Of a DNA stretch of 64,000 nt, positions 48,796-57,638 are shown piece by piece; position 1 is the first letter of the stretch; the number at the start of each line of letters is the position of its first letter. The position numbers and the translations under genes were made by a program. The stretch is from Vreelandella nigrificans (GTDB taxonomy: Bacteria; Pseudomonadota; Gammaproteobacteria; Pseudomonadales; Halomonadaceae): positions 120,687 to 184,686 of the forward strand of contig NZ_NWUX01000008.1 in assembly GCF_002374315.1 (NCBI RefSeq), read 5' to 3'. A model generated the notes under the pieces. It saw nothing but the letters and a program-made list of their open reading frames with translations, had not been told where the DNA came from and ran no database searches.

Positions 48796-49506
48796 ATGAC
48801 CTCTTTAGTCATTATCAAAACCGGTGACGCCTTTCCCGAAGTAGTCGATCAACATGGTGATTTCGAGCAGCTCTTTATCGAGCAATTAAGTGCCGTCCTT
48901 CCCGCGCACCTATCACTTGCCATATGGGACGCGCGGCTAACCAGCACACCTCCAGCTAACGTTGCGGGCGCGGTTATTACCGGCTCACACAGCATGGTAA
49001 GCAACAAAGAGCCATGGAGCGAGGCGCTAAAGCCCTGGTTGCAACAGGCTTTAGCCGAAGACATTCCTTTATTGGGTGTTTGCTATGGTCACCAATTAAT
49101 GGCCGCCGCCCTAGGGGGCATTAGCGATTACCATCCAGCTGGGCGTGAGTCTGGTACACGTCGCGTGCAACTTACCCGGGCAGGTCAGCAAGATCCGCTG
49201 TTTAGCCAACTACCCGAAAGCTTTCCAGCACACCTTACCCATGCGCAATCGGTGATGAAACTGCCAACCAATACCACAGTGCTGGCCCACAACAGCCACG
49301 ACGCCCACCAAGCGTTGCGCTACGGCCCCCGCCAGTGGAGTGTCCAGTTTCACCCCGAGTTCACCCCGCCAGTAATGCACGCTTACATCGAACGCCAGCG
49401 GGCAGCGTTGCGCGACCAAGGAGAAGATCCAGAAGAGCTGCTTGTTGCAGTCACTGACACGCCCGATGCTTCCAGCTTGCTGCGGCGCTTTCTAGCCTTT
49501 GTATAG
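48796..49506 (+). CDS. Class I glutamine amidotransferase-like protein
   Basis: 236-aa GATase1 protein: GAVITGSHSMVSNKEPW (oxyanion loop and strand, about 57-73), nucleophile in GVCYGHQLMAAALGG (Cys about 98), catalytic pair in WSVQFHPEFTP (about 180). Stand-alone, without a synthetase. Similar proteins in proteobacteria are annotated GMP synthase-like but have no proven substrate. Its stop region overlaps convergent nfi by 15 bp. The third such protein in the window. Confidence 0.82.
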   Translation: MTSLVIIKTGDAFPEVVDQHGDFEQLFIEQLSAVLPAHLSLAIWDARLTSTPPANVAGAVITGSHSMVSNKEPWSEALKPWLQQALAEDIPLLGVCYGHQLMAAALGGISDYHPAGRESGTRRVQLTRAGQQDPLFSQLPESFPAHLTHAQSVMKLPTNTTVLAHNSHDAHQALRYGPRQWSVQFHPEFTPPVMHAYIERQRAALRDQGEDPEELLVAVTDTPDASSLLRRFLAFV

Positions 49507-50196
49507 CCTCTGCTGGCCTTGAGTCCCACGCCGCGAGGCCAACCGATCTGCTAGGTGAGTCGGCTCGGGCAACTTTGTACGACCTAAACATCGCATCACC
49601 CATGTAAGGGATGTATCAAGTGAGAGCCGATGCCCAGGCGACACAACTACTGGCTTAACCTTTGCCCGTGAACGCAGCACCGCGCCAATAACATCACCGC
49701 CAGCTGTCAGAGGAACCCAGTCGCCACGCGCTTCGCCTACTTCTGGATGCTTGCCATACAGCCGTGACTTAGCGATGCCGATGGTCGGCAAATCCAGCCA
49801 TAGTCCCAGATGAGCAGCAACGCCAAGGCGCCGTGGATGGGCAATCCCCTGTCCATCCACCATCACCAGTTCAGGCTTTACACTGAGCTTTGCGAACGCA
49901 CCCAGAGCAGCAGGCACCTCGCGAAAAGAGAGCAGACCAGGAATATAGGGCATGCGCGTTGGTTCGCGATGTACTGCTTGCTCGACAACCGTCAGCGAAG
50001 GCACGGCAGCTAACTCCCACTTGAGTACCACCACTGCCGCACGAGTGATGGCTCCTTCTTCCTCAAAACCAATATCTACCCCTGCAATATGTTCTACCGG
50101 ATCAATGCGATCAGTGCTCTCTAATCTCTTTGCCAAGTCTGCTTGCAGAGCAACCGCCTGCTTAGGGGTAAGGTTCCATTCGTGCAGTGCTTCCAT
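49492..50196 (-). CDS. nfi: Endonuclease V (deoxyinosine-specific)
   Basis: Nicks DNA one base 3' of deoxyinosine, starting repair of deaminated adenine. 234 aa: metal ligands in AGVDIGFE (Asp about 45), wedge motif PYIPGLLSFRE (Glu about 92) and VMVDGQGIAHPRRLG (Asp about 113), all as in E. coli Nfi. AGGAG precedes the ATG. Alone; 150 bp from the helicase terminator. Confidence 0.95.
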   Translation of the reverse strand: MEALHEWNLTPKQAVALQADLAKRLESTDRIDPVEHIAGVDIGFEEEGAITRAAVVVLKWELAAVPSLTVVEQAVHREPTRMPYIPGLLSFREVPAALGAFAKLSVKPELVMVDGQGIAHPRRLGVAAHLGLWLDLPTIGIAKSRLYGKHPEVGEARGDWVPLTAGGDVIGAVLRSRAKVKPVVVSPGHRLSLDTSLTWVMRCLGRTKLPEPTHLADRLASRRGTQGQQRLYKG

Positions 50197-50255
50197 GCTT
50201 GCTCCTGAAAAGGTTTCAAACGAATGCTCAAAAGGTAGCCAGAATCATAGTAGCC

Positions 50256-50295
50256 AAAAAAAAATCCCCCTATGCCAGCGGCACAGGGGGATTTT
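50256..50295 (-). terminator. Terminator of the DEAD-box helicase gene
   Basis: Stem AATCCCCC / GGGGGATT (50263-50270 with 50286-50293) with inner pairing and a run of eight T on the minus strand. Located about 50 bp after the helicase stop. Confidence 0.92.
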
Positions 50296-50346
50296 GCACG
50301 TTCAAGTACGAATCGCTAGGCGCCCACAAGAGCGCCTGATATTCGC

Positions 50347-52059
50347 TTAAGCGCGTTCGCGGCGACGAACCGGCGCGTCACCATCGTCACGGCGACGGCG
50401 TGGTGCACGCTCAGGAGCACTGTCTTCGCTAATTTCCAGCGGGCGACCAGCCACTCGGGCACGGGCCATTTTCGCCAGAATAGTAGAAGGCAGGCCACTG
50501 GGCAGTTCAACCACGGAGAAGGCATTACGAATATCGATACGACCGATACGCGCACCTTCAATGCCGCCTTCGTTAGCCAAGGCACCCACTAACTGGCCAG
50601 GCTTCACGCCATCTTTATGGCCAACAGAAACGCGGTAGCGAGTCATCCCTTCGCTAGGAGCGCTTGAACGCTCGCGACGGGCACCCGGCTTACCGGCTGG
50701 CGCGCCATCACGCGTAGGACGCTCTTTACGCGGAGCCTGCAAGCGGCCAATCGGTGCTTCGTCAGCACGTGCCATTGCAGCAAAGGCGCAAGCCAGCTCG
50801 ACAGCGTCGTGACCTTCTTCGACCAAGCGCTCAACCAGTGCACGCTGTTCTTCAGCGCCTTTGGTCAGGGCTGCCACTACACGATGGTGGAACACTTCAT
50901 CGCGGTGAGCACGAATAGCGGCTTCATCAGGCAGCGGCATTTCAGTCATTTTCTGACCGGTTGCCTGCTCCATCCAGCCGACTTTACGGCCTTCACGGAA
51001 GCCAGCAAAGGTGATCGCAATACCACTACGGCCCGCACGACCGGTACGACCGATACGGTGGGTATACGCTTCTGCATCTTGCGGCAGATCGTAGTTAATA
51101 ACGTGGGTAATACGCGATACATCTAGACCACGAGCAGCCACATCGGTGGCAATCAACACGTCAACTTTACCACGCTTCAAGCGCGTAATAGTCCGTTCAC
51201 GTAGGCTCTGGTCAAGATCGCCTGACAGGCCAGCAGCGTTGACACCACGTGCGGTTAATTGCTCAACCAGCGTAGTACAGGCAGCACGGGTACGTACGAA
51301 GACGATAGCGGCATCAACCGGCTCAACTTCAAGTATACGTGCCACAGCTTCAAGCTTAGCACCACCATCAACGCGTACAATGCGCTGTTCGATGTTCTCA
51401 CCGGTAGTAGTGCGCGATTCAATCGCAACTTTTACCGGGTTAACCAGATAACGGTTAACAATGCGCTCAATTTCAGCCGGCAGTGTGGCCGAGAAGAACA
51501 CACGTTGCGCATCTTTCGGGGTATCGGCAACCACGCGTTTTACGTCGTCGATAAAGCCCATACGCAGCATTTCGTCAGCTTCATCAAGCACTAGTGCTGA
51601 GAGGCCGTCGAGTTTCAGGCTACCGCGATCCAGGTGATCAATAATACGGCCTGGGGTGCCTACTACTACATGTGCGCCACGCTTAAGGGCGCCCAACTGT
51701 TCACGGTACTCCTGGCCACCACAAAGAATAGCGACTTCGAGACCTTTAAGATTTTGGCCATACTTACTAAATGAGGCGGCAACCTGCTGAGCAAGCTCGC
51801 GGGTCGGAGCCATGACTAACACTTGCGGCTCACGACGATTCAGTTCTAGACGCGACAATAATGGCAGTGCAAACGCAGCGGTTTTACCAGTACCAGTTTG
51901 TGCTTGGCCCAGCATATCGCGGCCTTCCAGCAACGCAGGAATCGTCTGCGCCTGGATCGGCGAAGGAATTTCGTAGCCCTGTGCTTCAACAGCAGACAGA
52001 ACGGCAGGCAATAGAGCCAGATCGCCGAAGCTCGGCGAGGCGACAGAAGTCGAGGTCAT
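50347..52059 (-). CDS. deaD: DEAD-box RNA helicase, DeaD/CsdA type
   Basis: 570-aa ATP-dependent RNA helicase: Q motif (SPIQAQTIPALLEGRDML), motif I AQTGTGKTAA, PTRELAQQ, DEAD (VLDEADEM, about 155-162), SAT, ATDVAARGLD and HRIGRTGRAGR. After the core (about 1-370) comes a DbpA/DeaD-type RNA-binding module (about 465-545; TRYRVSVGHKDGVKPGQLVGAL) and a basic tail rich in Arg. In relatives it unwinds ribosomal and mRNA structures, especially in the cold. A long structured 5' leader precedes it (see 52060-52440). Confidence 0.95.
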   Translation of the reverse strand: MTSTSVASPSFGDLALLPAVLSAVEAQGYEIPSPIQAQTIPALLEGRDMLGQAQTGTGKTAAFALPLLSRLELNRREPQVLVMAPTRELAQQVAASFSKYGQNLKGLEVAILCGGQEYREQLGALKRGAHVVVGTPGRIIDHLDRGSLKLDGLSALVLDEADEMLRMGFIDDVKRVVADTPKDAQRVFFSATLPAEIERIVNRYLVNPVKVAIESRTTTGENIEQRIVRVDGGAKLEAVARILEVEPVDAAIVFVRTRAACTTLVEQLTARGVNAAGLSGDLDQSLRERTITRLKRGKVDVLIATDVAARGLDVSRITHVINYDLPQDAEAYTHRIGRTGRAGRSGIAITFAGFREGRKVGWMEQATGQKMTEMPLPDEAAIRAHRDEVFHHRVVAALTKGAEEQRALVERLVEEGHDAVELACAFAAMARADEAPIGRLQAPRKERPTRDGAPAGKPGARRERSSAPSEGMTRYRVSVGHKDGVKPGQLVGALANEGGIEGARIGRIDIRNAFSVVELPSGLPSTILAKMARARVAGRPLEISEDSAPERAPRRRRDDGDAPVRRRERA

Positions 52060-52440
52060 TAATCACACCTTGGTAGGCCGGCTGTACCGGCAAAAAACAT
52101 CGTAAGCGTCTCTGACTCTGGGATCGATGCATAAAAAAAGCATCAAAAACAGGCTCCGCATATACGGATATCGTCATCAGTGGAGTCGGAGACGCCGGTC
52201 GCACCTAGCATCCGGTTGGCAATACCGCATTTGCGGGCCAACCGTTGTGGCGACCTTCTGCGCCGATTTCACCCGTTTGGTGAAATGCTGGAGGCGCGCC
52301 ATCTTCACAGCAATGAACATCCGCAGCTAGCAAGATGTTCCCGCAAGCGCAATTACGTGTGAATAAAAAACTACGTAAATGAACGCTTATCGTCGTGATG
52401 GAGGGGTCAACACATGCGAGGAGGGCGCATGCTAACACCA
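52060..52440 (-). promoter_or_regulatory. Long structured 5' leader of the helicase gene
   Basis: No gene is apparent in this stretch. It contains three strong inverted repeats: GCCGG-CTGTA-CCGGC (52079-52093), a double-layered one CGGTTGGC / GCCAACCG (52213-52220 with 52237-52244) enclosing CCGCA-TT-TGCGG, and ATTTCACC-CGTTT-GGTGAAAT (52266-52286). Cold-induced deaD/csdA mRNAs are known to have long leaders, so this may be an autoregulatory or cold-responsive 5' UTR; the promoter itself is not pinned down. Confidence 0.5.
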
Positions 52441-52560
52441 CAGATCACTCCTGACTAGTCTTTTTACTTAACCCATAATAAACACCCAACTTGCGCTTGT
52501 TCACTATTCGTCTAAGATGAAAAGTGTTGAGACACGTTCACTAGCTCAAGGAGTGAAGTA

Positions 52561-52758
52561 ATGAACTGGGATCAAATCGAAGGCAAATGGACTGAAATGA
52601 AAGGGAAAGCACGTTCAAGCTGGGGCGAGCTGACAGATGACGAGCTTGATCAGATTGGCGGTAAAAAAGATCAACTAGTCGGTAAGTTACAGCAGAAGTA
52701 CGGTCTGCATAAGGAAGCAGCCGAAAAGAAAGCTGATGATTGGGCCAATAGTCTTTAG
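52561..52758 (+). CDS. CsbD-family protein (YjbJ type)
   Basis: 65 aa, YjbJ-like: MNWDQIEGKWTEMKGKARS, then GELTDDELDQIGGKKDQLVGKLQQKYG, the standard CsbD pattern. General stress/envelope protein of unproven role. AAGGAG precedes the ATG. It lies 115 bp before a PRC-barrel protein gene in the same direction; these two families often occur together in osmotic-stress neighbourhoods. Confidence 0.93.
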   Translation: MNWDQIEGKWTEMKGKARSSWGELTDDELDQIGGKKDQLVGKLQQKYGLHKEAAEKKADDWANSL

Positions 52759-52873
52759 TAATCGTTTCAGCATCAAATCTGCTACCACCTGATATGTCTT
52801 GCTAATAGACAGTCTTGCTAGGTGTATGCCGATTGAATACCTCCCCTTCCCCGTAGCAACATGGAGAGAAGCT

Positions 52874-53356
52874 ATGCGTAAAGCTATTTTAACCACCGCC
52901 ATTGGCACTGCCCTACTGGGTAGCTTGGCCTTTGGTGTACAAGCATCCGACCAACCACAAGGCATGTACTCTGCTGACGACATCTTGGATGCAGACGTTT
53001 ATTTTGCAGATGGTTCCGGCGAAGAGATTGGTGAAGTCGACGATATTTTGTTTGATGAAGAGATGCGTATCGCTGCACTGGTGATTGAAAGCGGTTCCGT
53101 TCTTGGTCTAGGCGGGCGGGAAATCGTGGTAGGCACCGACTATTTCACGCTTGAAACTCACACTGAGAGTGATGGAGATATCGAACACCGTATCATGCTG
53201 AATGCAACCTCAGAGGAAGTGGAGTCTTTCCCTACTTATGACCGTGATTGGTGGGAACAGACCAAAGACAACGCTCGTGACGCGTGGCAAACAACACGTG
53301 ATGGTGCCCAAAGCGCATGGCAGACCACTCGTGATGCGGTAAGCCAGGATCAGTAA
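52874..53356 (+). CDS. Secreted PRC-barrel protein
   Basis: 160 aa: signal peptide (about 24 residues, ending VQA), PRC-barrel domain (about 33-95; YSADDILDADVYFADGSGEEIG, VDDILFDEEMRIAALVIE), then a C-terminal tail with a repeated unit, DAWQTTRDGAQ and SAWQTTRDAVS, preceded by a diverged copy. PRC barrels bind RNA or other proteins; the periplasmic versions have no proven role. GGAGAG before ATG 52874 fixes the start; the longer frame is not a signal peptide. Confidence 0.85.
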   Translation: MRKAILTTAIGTALLGSLAFGVQASDQPQGMYSADDILDADVYFADGSGEEIGEVDDILFDEEMRIAALVIESGSVLGLGGREIVVGTDYFTLETHTESDGDIEHRIMLNATSEEVESFPTYDRDWWEQTKDNARDAWQTTRDGAQSAWQTTRDAVSQDQ

Positions 53357-53379
53357 AAAAGAAGGCCAGTAAGAAAATG

Positions 53380-53412
53380 AAAAAGGGCCATCCTCTAGGG
53401 ATGGCCCTTTTT
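53380..53412. terminator. Bidirectional terminator
   Basis: Perfect 14-bp stem AAAAAGGGCCATCC / GGATGGCCCTTTTT with a 5-nt loop between the PRC gene and the convergent hydroquinone reductase gene; both strands end in T-runs. Confidence 0.95.
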
Positions 53413-53441
53413 CCTTATACGTACCTAACATATATACATAC

Positions 53442-54449
53442 TTATACGTGTCGGCGTACACCTTGTCCTGGCAGGCGATCTCGATCATGGGGCTGGTTAA
53501 AGTCGAGCAGTGGACCCGCAGGCACAATCCGCGTTGGATTAATGGTGTCGTGGCTATAGTAGTAGTGGCGCTTGATGTGATCCATATTGACCGTTTCCGC
53601 TATCCCAGGCCATTGGTAAAGCTCACGCACATAGTTAGCTAAATTCGGAAACTCTTCAATACGCTTGAGATTACACTTAAAGTGGCCGTAATAAACGGCA
53701 TCAAAACGAATGAGCGTGGTAAAAAGCCGGATATCGGCTTCGGTCAACCACTCTCCGGCAAGATAACGGTGCTCACCCAACCGCTTCTCTACCCTCTCCA
53801 GGGCTTCAAACAGTGCGTGAACGTGCTTTTCATAGACGCCCTGCTCCGTGGCAAAGCCCGACTTATAAACACCATTATTAATATGCTCGTAGACATCATC
53901 ATTGACCTCATCAATGACGCTGCGTAGATCCTCAGGGTAGAAATCCAAATCATTACCGGTGAGCTGATCAAAACTACGATTGAACATGCGCAGTAAATCG
54001 GCAGACTCATTATTAATAATTGCACTACGCTGCTTGTCCCACAGCACCGGCACGGTGACGCGCCCCGTATAGGCTGGGTCGGTCATTGTATAGAGCTGGT
54101 AGTGATAGTCGACGTGATTGACTGGGTCACCGCTAGCATCTTCACTCTGGTCATAGGTCCAGCCACTATCCAACATTAACGGGCTAACATGAGAAACACC
54201 GATGAGCTCTTCAAGGCCTTTCAGTTTTCGCATGATGAGTGTGCGGTGCGCCCATGGACAGGCAAGCGAAACATAAAGGTGGTAGCGATCTTTCTCCGCA
54301 GGGTAACTCTCTCCGCCCCCATCTCCGCCCCCATTAGCTTGGTGGCCCACCCAATCGCGTAATTGGGCAGACTCGCGAACAAATTCACCACCGTGCTTTT
54401 TGGTGTCATACCATTGATCTACCCATTCGCCGTTAACGAGTAGTCCCAT
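53442..54449 (-). CDS. Glutathionyl-hydroquinone reductase (YqjG/ECM4 type)
   Basis: 335-aa Xi-class glutathione transferase that removes glutathione from glutathionyl-hydroquinones. Seen: catalytic CPWAHR (about 70-75) in YVSLACPWAHRTLIMRKL, PVLWDKQRSAIINNESADLLRMF (glutathione site), and the C-terminal helical domain with LTEADIRLFTTLIRFDAVYYGHFKCN. Length normal. AGGAG precedes the ATG. A LysR regulator gene lies upstream in the same direction, with a palindrome between. Confidence 0.94.
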   Translation of the reverse strand: MGLLVNGEWVDQWYDTKKHGGEFVRESAQLRDWVGHQANGGGDGGGESYPAEKDRYHLYVSLACPWAHRTLIMRKLKGLEELIGVSHVSPLMLDSGWTYDQSEDASGDPVNHVDYHYQLYTMTDPAYTGRVTVPVLWDKQRSAIINNESADLLRMFNRSFDQLTGNDLDFYPEDLRSVIDEVNDDVYEHINNGVYKSGFATEQGVYEKHVHALFEALERVEKRLGEHRYLAGEWLTEADIRLFTTLIRFDAVYYGHFKCNLKRIEEFPNLANYVRELYQWPGIAETVNMDHIKRHYYYSHDTINPTRIVPAGPLLDFNQPHDRDRLPGQGVRRHV

Positions 54450-54467
54450 AAGGCGTCTCCTAATAAA

Positions 54468-54500
54468 CGTATGCTAAATGTAGCTTGCATTTAGCATACG
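54468..54500. promoter_or_regulatory. 13-bp inverted repeat between LysR and reductase genes
   Basis: Arms CGTATGCTAAATG / CATTTAGCATACG (54468-54480 and 54488-54500), 7-nt spacer, in the 80-bp gap. It may be the operator of the reductase promoter for the adjacent LysR protein, or a terminator of lysR; no T-run follows. Confidence 0.5.
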
Positions 54501-54529
54501 CTCGCCCATGGGATGCTCAAGCGGATGTT

Positions 54530-55450
54530 TTACGCCGTTCCATTCGAATGAATCGAATCTTTAGGGCAAAGCTCAGCAACTGCTTGCTTAAGCGCCTGTG
54601 CCATTGCATGGGCAGCAGGCCCGGCACGGTCTCGATCTCGAAAAATCATTTGTACCGGCACGTCTCGAATACTGCCAGCCACCAGTGGCAACGGCTTTAA
54701 TTGAGCACTTTCAAGTTCATCAGCGATGCGCGTTTCTGGCATCCAGGCAAACCCTAGGCCTCGCTTGAGCATATCCAGTGAGGTATTGAGATGGCCCACC
54801 GTCCAACGCTGCTCAGCTTTTAGCCACCCCGCATTAGTGGATTGCCGTAGCGCTGAATCACGCACCACCAATTGGCGATACTGGGATAAATCACGCAAAT
54901 CCAGTGAGCGGCCAAGCTGGTGAAGCGGGTGCTTAGGATGTGCCACGGCTACAAAACGCACAGAAACCAGTGGCTCCCCTAAAAACCCTTGCGCCTCTAT
55001 ACCAGACACCACCAAATCGGCCCGGCCATCGTAAAGCATCTCAATCCCCCCATTGAGTACGCTCTCGTGGAGTTGCACCCGAACCTGGGGATAAGATTCC
55101 GAAAAGCGCTCCAGCGCTTTAGCCAGAGCTGCCGCTGGAAACACCTGGTCAATAGCCACCACAACTTCCGCCTCTAAACCAGCTGCCAAGCGTGACGCCA
55201 CATCTTCAAGGGAGGCGGCACTCTCAATGAGCTGACGCGCCCGCCGCAACAACAACTCACCCGCTTCAGTGAGGCGTACTTGCCTGCCCACAGGTTCTAA
55301 TACCTGCACGCCTAATTGCTCTTCCAATTTATGTACAGCATGGTTAAGCGTGGAAGGGCTTTTATGGACAGCCTCTGCCGCACGCGCAAACCCACCATGG
55401 TCAACAACAGCGGCCAGCATCTGCCACTGTGAAAGTGTTACCCGAGACAT
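54530..55450 (-). CDS. LysR-family transcription regulator
   Basis: 306-aa LTTR: helix-turn-helix (about 3-62; QWQMLAAVVDHGGFARAAEAVHKSPSTLNHAVHKLEEQLG), linker helix, and substrate-binding domain (about 90-300). Start at 55450 matches the normal LTTR N-terminus and has AGGAAA before it; the frame runs 48 codons more without a start of similar quality. It probably controls the downstream reductase gene through the palindrome at 54468; inferred from adjacency. Confidence 0.9.
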   Translation of the reverse strand: MSRVTLSQWQMLAAVVDHGGFARAAEAVHKSPSTLNHAVHKLEEQLGVQVLEPVGRQVRLTEAGELLLRRARQLIESAASLEDVASRLAAGLEAEVVVAIDQVFPAAALAKALERFSESYPQVRVQLHESVLNGGIEMLYDGRADLVVSGIEAQGFLGEPLVSVRFVAVAHPKHPLHQLGRSLDLRDLSQYRQLVVRDSALRQSTNAGWLKAEQRWTVGHLNTSLDMLKRGLGFAWMPETRIADELESAQLKPLPLVAGSIRDVPVQMIFRDRDRAGPAAHAMAQALKQAVAELCPKDSIHSNGTA

Positions 55451-55913
55451 TTCGATTTCCTCGACGCTAAACAGCGAAATAAACCGCTTATTCTTCGAAA
55501 AAACTATACTAGAGTGCCAGGAAATGAGAAAAAGTACTTGGCTAAAAAAAATTATTATTGTTTCATCTAGTAACAAACGCAGCAGCCCTGCCAACTCGCA
55601 GCCAACTTGCTATCAACTTGCTATCAACTACGGCCTAAACGCACATGATACAGGTCTAACGGGTGCTCAGCTCAGGCTAGTCCGAGAATGAGAGAGGAAA
55701 AGTAGCTATTTGATGTGCCAGACAGAACGTAACTTTTGTTAGCAAACAGTGTTCAAAAATAGTAATCTCTAATTATTTCTTCCATAATTTATCGGAAGTA
55801 TATTTTGTGGATGGATATACAGTCTATTCACTCCTGTCCTCTTGGGGTATGGTTCTAGGGTTTGCTCACTTTTAAGTTACTTTTTTATCACGAATCTGGC
55901 GGCCCATTTACCC
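55451..55913. other. 463-bp intergenic region, LysR to M23 endopeptidase
   Basis: No gene seen. It is AT-rich in parts and contains an 11-bp tandem repeat AACTTGCTATC (55604-55614, 55615-55625) with a third partial copy. It must hold the promoters of the minus-strand LysR gene and the plus-strand endopeptidase gene. Confidence 0.4.
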
Positions 55914-57569
55914 ATGTTGCGAATCCTTTATTCGCTGCCCCGCACGCACAAATTATTACTGTTACCCGTGGCTACTATGGTCACTGTGTTGGGCACACAA
56001 AAGTTACTAACGACCTACCATGATTTGAACCAACCGAATACACCGTTGGAGAGCGTTTTAGTACCGCTTCCCAATGATTCAGCGCCGGGTGTTCCCTCCC
56101 TACGCCAAGAACGCACTCCCGTTTCAGAAGCAATCGACCGAGCCTCACGTGCTATAGACGCTACCCGAGAGCACATTCCATTAAGCGATTTAGCCGCCAC
56201 GGAAATTATCGACCTAGACTTTGACGTTATCTCAAGCGCTGAAGCGTCGCTGGCAAACGATAATCAGGGTAACGCCAGAATAGATGACGGCGCACTTCAC
56301 ATGGCAGTGGTTGTCGGTACTATTTCTAGCGGCATGCTCGATATCGACGCCACCTCCTCTGTTGAAATCGCTGATGCCACTTCCTACGAAGATTATGGCT
56401 TATTTGATGATATTTCTTTCCTTGAACTTGAATTAGCGGCAGAAGAGCCCTTCGTGCCCAAATGGAAAACGCATATCGTTGAATCTGGCGAGACCTTTGC
56501 GGTATTTGCCCAAAATAAGTTAGGCCTTGGCTACAGCGAAGTTCTCGCTCTTCTGGATGACATGCCGGACCCACGCATGCTTACCAACTGGCGAGCAGGC
56601 AATAGCTTTGATTACCAGTTAGACGAAAACCAACGTCTACTGTCGCTGCGCATGATGAAAAATGTTCGCGACGGTGTTTTGCTAGAGCGTGATGGAGAGC
56701 AGTTTGCAATCACGTCCATTGAGCGCCAGGGCGAGCCCGAACAGCGCCTTTATGCAGGCAGCGTTAGCGGTAGCTTTGCTCGCTCAGCCCAGGCAACCGG
56801 CTTAACGAGCGGCTCAGTGACTGAACTCACTCACTTGCTTGAAAAGAAACTCGATTTCCGGCGGGATAGCCGTCGCGGTGACCGCTTCCAGGTTCTGGTT
56901 GAATCCGACATGATCGATGGAGAAGCTCTCGCCTCCCGCGTACTAGCGGTTAAGTATGACGGTGAGCGCATGGATTTAACTTTGGTACGCAATGCCACTG
57001 ACAATAACTTTTATACACCAGAAGGCAACAGCCTAGATCCAGCGTTTGCCCGTTATCCGTTCGAAGGCAACTACCGCCTTAGCTCACAATTTAATCCACG
57101 TCGCTTGCACCCAGTTACTGGCCGCGTCAGCCCTCATAATGGAACCGACTTTGCAATGCCGATTGGCACGCCAGTCATTGCACCCGCAAATGGCCGTGTT
57201 GAGCGCGTAAGCAACCACCATGCAGCAGGCCGCTATGTTGTTATACGTCATGACAATGGCTACCGGACACGTTACTTGCATCTTTCACGTCCACTTGTCA
57301 GCCAAGGGGATCGTGTGGAAATGGGTGAGCGCATTGCCTTATCAGGGAACACCGGACGCAGTACCGGCCCTCATCTACACTATGAAGTCATCGTTAATAA
57401 TACGCCAGTGAACGCTATGACCGTTGAGCTGCCCGAGAACACTAGCTTAAGCGGCAATACTCTCATTGCTTTCCAGCGCCACGCAGAGCCTATGCTTGCC
57501 GCACTTGAAAGTGGTGAAACCGGCCCCGTTAATATGGCCAGCTATCAACGCGAAGAAAGCAGCCAATAG
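55914..57569 (+). CDS. M23-family peptidoglycan endopeptidase, MepM-like
   Basis: 551-aa envelope protein: N-terminal membrane anchor (about 11-32), low-complexity acidic region, an OapA/LysM-like domain (about 180-215: THIVESGETFAVFAQNKLGLGYSEV), a second domain, and the C-terminal LytM peptidase (about 390-500) with the zinc ligands HNGTD (His and Asp), and the HLH of GPHLHYEV. Cuts the D-Ala-mDAP crosslinks that allow wall growth. ATG at 55914 gives the expected anchor. A perfect hairpin follows, then the L,D-transpeptidase gene on the other strand. Confidence 0.9.
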   Translation: MLRILYSLPRTHKLLLLPVATMVTVLGTQKLLTTYHDLNQPNTPLESVLVPLPNDSAPGVPSLRQERTPVSEAIDRASRAIDATREHIPLSDLAATEIIDLDFDVISSAEASLANDNQGNARIDDGALHMAVVVGTISSGMLDIDATSSVEIADATSYEDYGLFDDISFLELELAAEEPFVPKWKTHIVESGETFAVFAQNKLGLGYSEVLALLDDMPDPRMLTNWRAGNSFDYQLDENQRLLSLRMMKNVRDGVLLERDGEQFAITSIERQGEPEQRLYAGSVSGSFARSAQATGLTSGSVTELTHLLEKKLDFRRDSRRGDRFQVLVESDMIDGEALASRVLAVKYDGERMDLTLVRNATDNNFYTPEGNSLDPAFARYPFEGNYRLSSQFNPRRLHPVTGRVSPHNGTDFAMPIGTPVIAPANGRVERVSNHHAAGRYVVIRHDNGYRTRYLHLSRPLVSQGDRVEMGERIALSGNTGRSTGPHLHYEVIVNNTPVNAMTVELPENTSLSGNTLIAFQRHAEPMLAALESGETGPVNMASYQREESSQ

Positions 57570-57592
57570 GCAGTACACAGCCCATTGCTAAC

Positions 57593-57623
57593 ATCAACGC
57601 CGCCCACAAAGGGCGGCGTTGAT
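57593..57623. terminator. Strong hairpin between the convergent wall genes
   Basis: 13-bp perfect stem ATCAACGCCGCCC / GGGCGGCGTTGAT, loop 5 nt, without T-run. Lies 24 bp past the endopeptidase stop and 16 bp from the transpeptidase stop, so it serves both strands as terminator or 3' stabiliser. Confidence 0.7.
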
Positions 57624-57638
57624 GGTTTAAGCAGGCGG

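Noticed and set aside
52205..52441. Open frame of 78 codons on the minus strand in the helicase leader
   Set aside because: Composition is not protein-like, and it covers the inverted repeats; better explained as untranslated leader.
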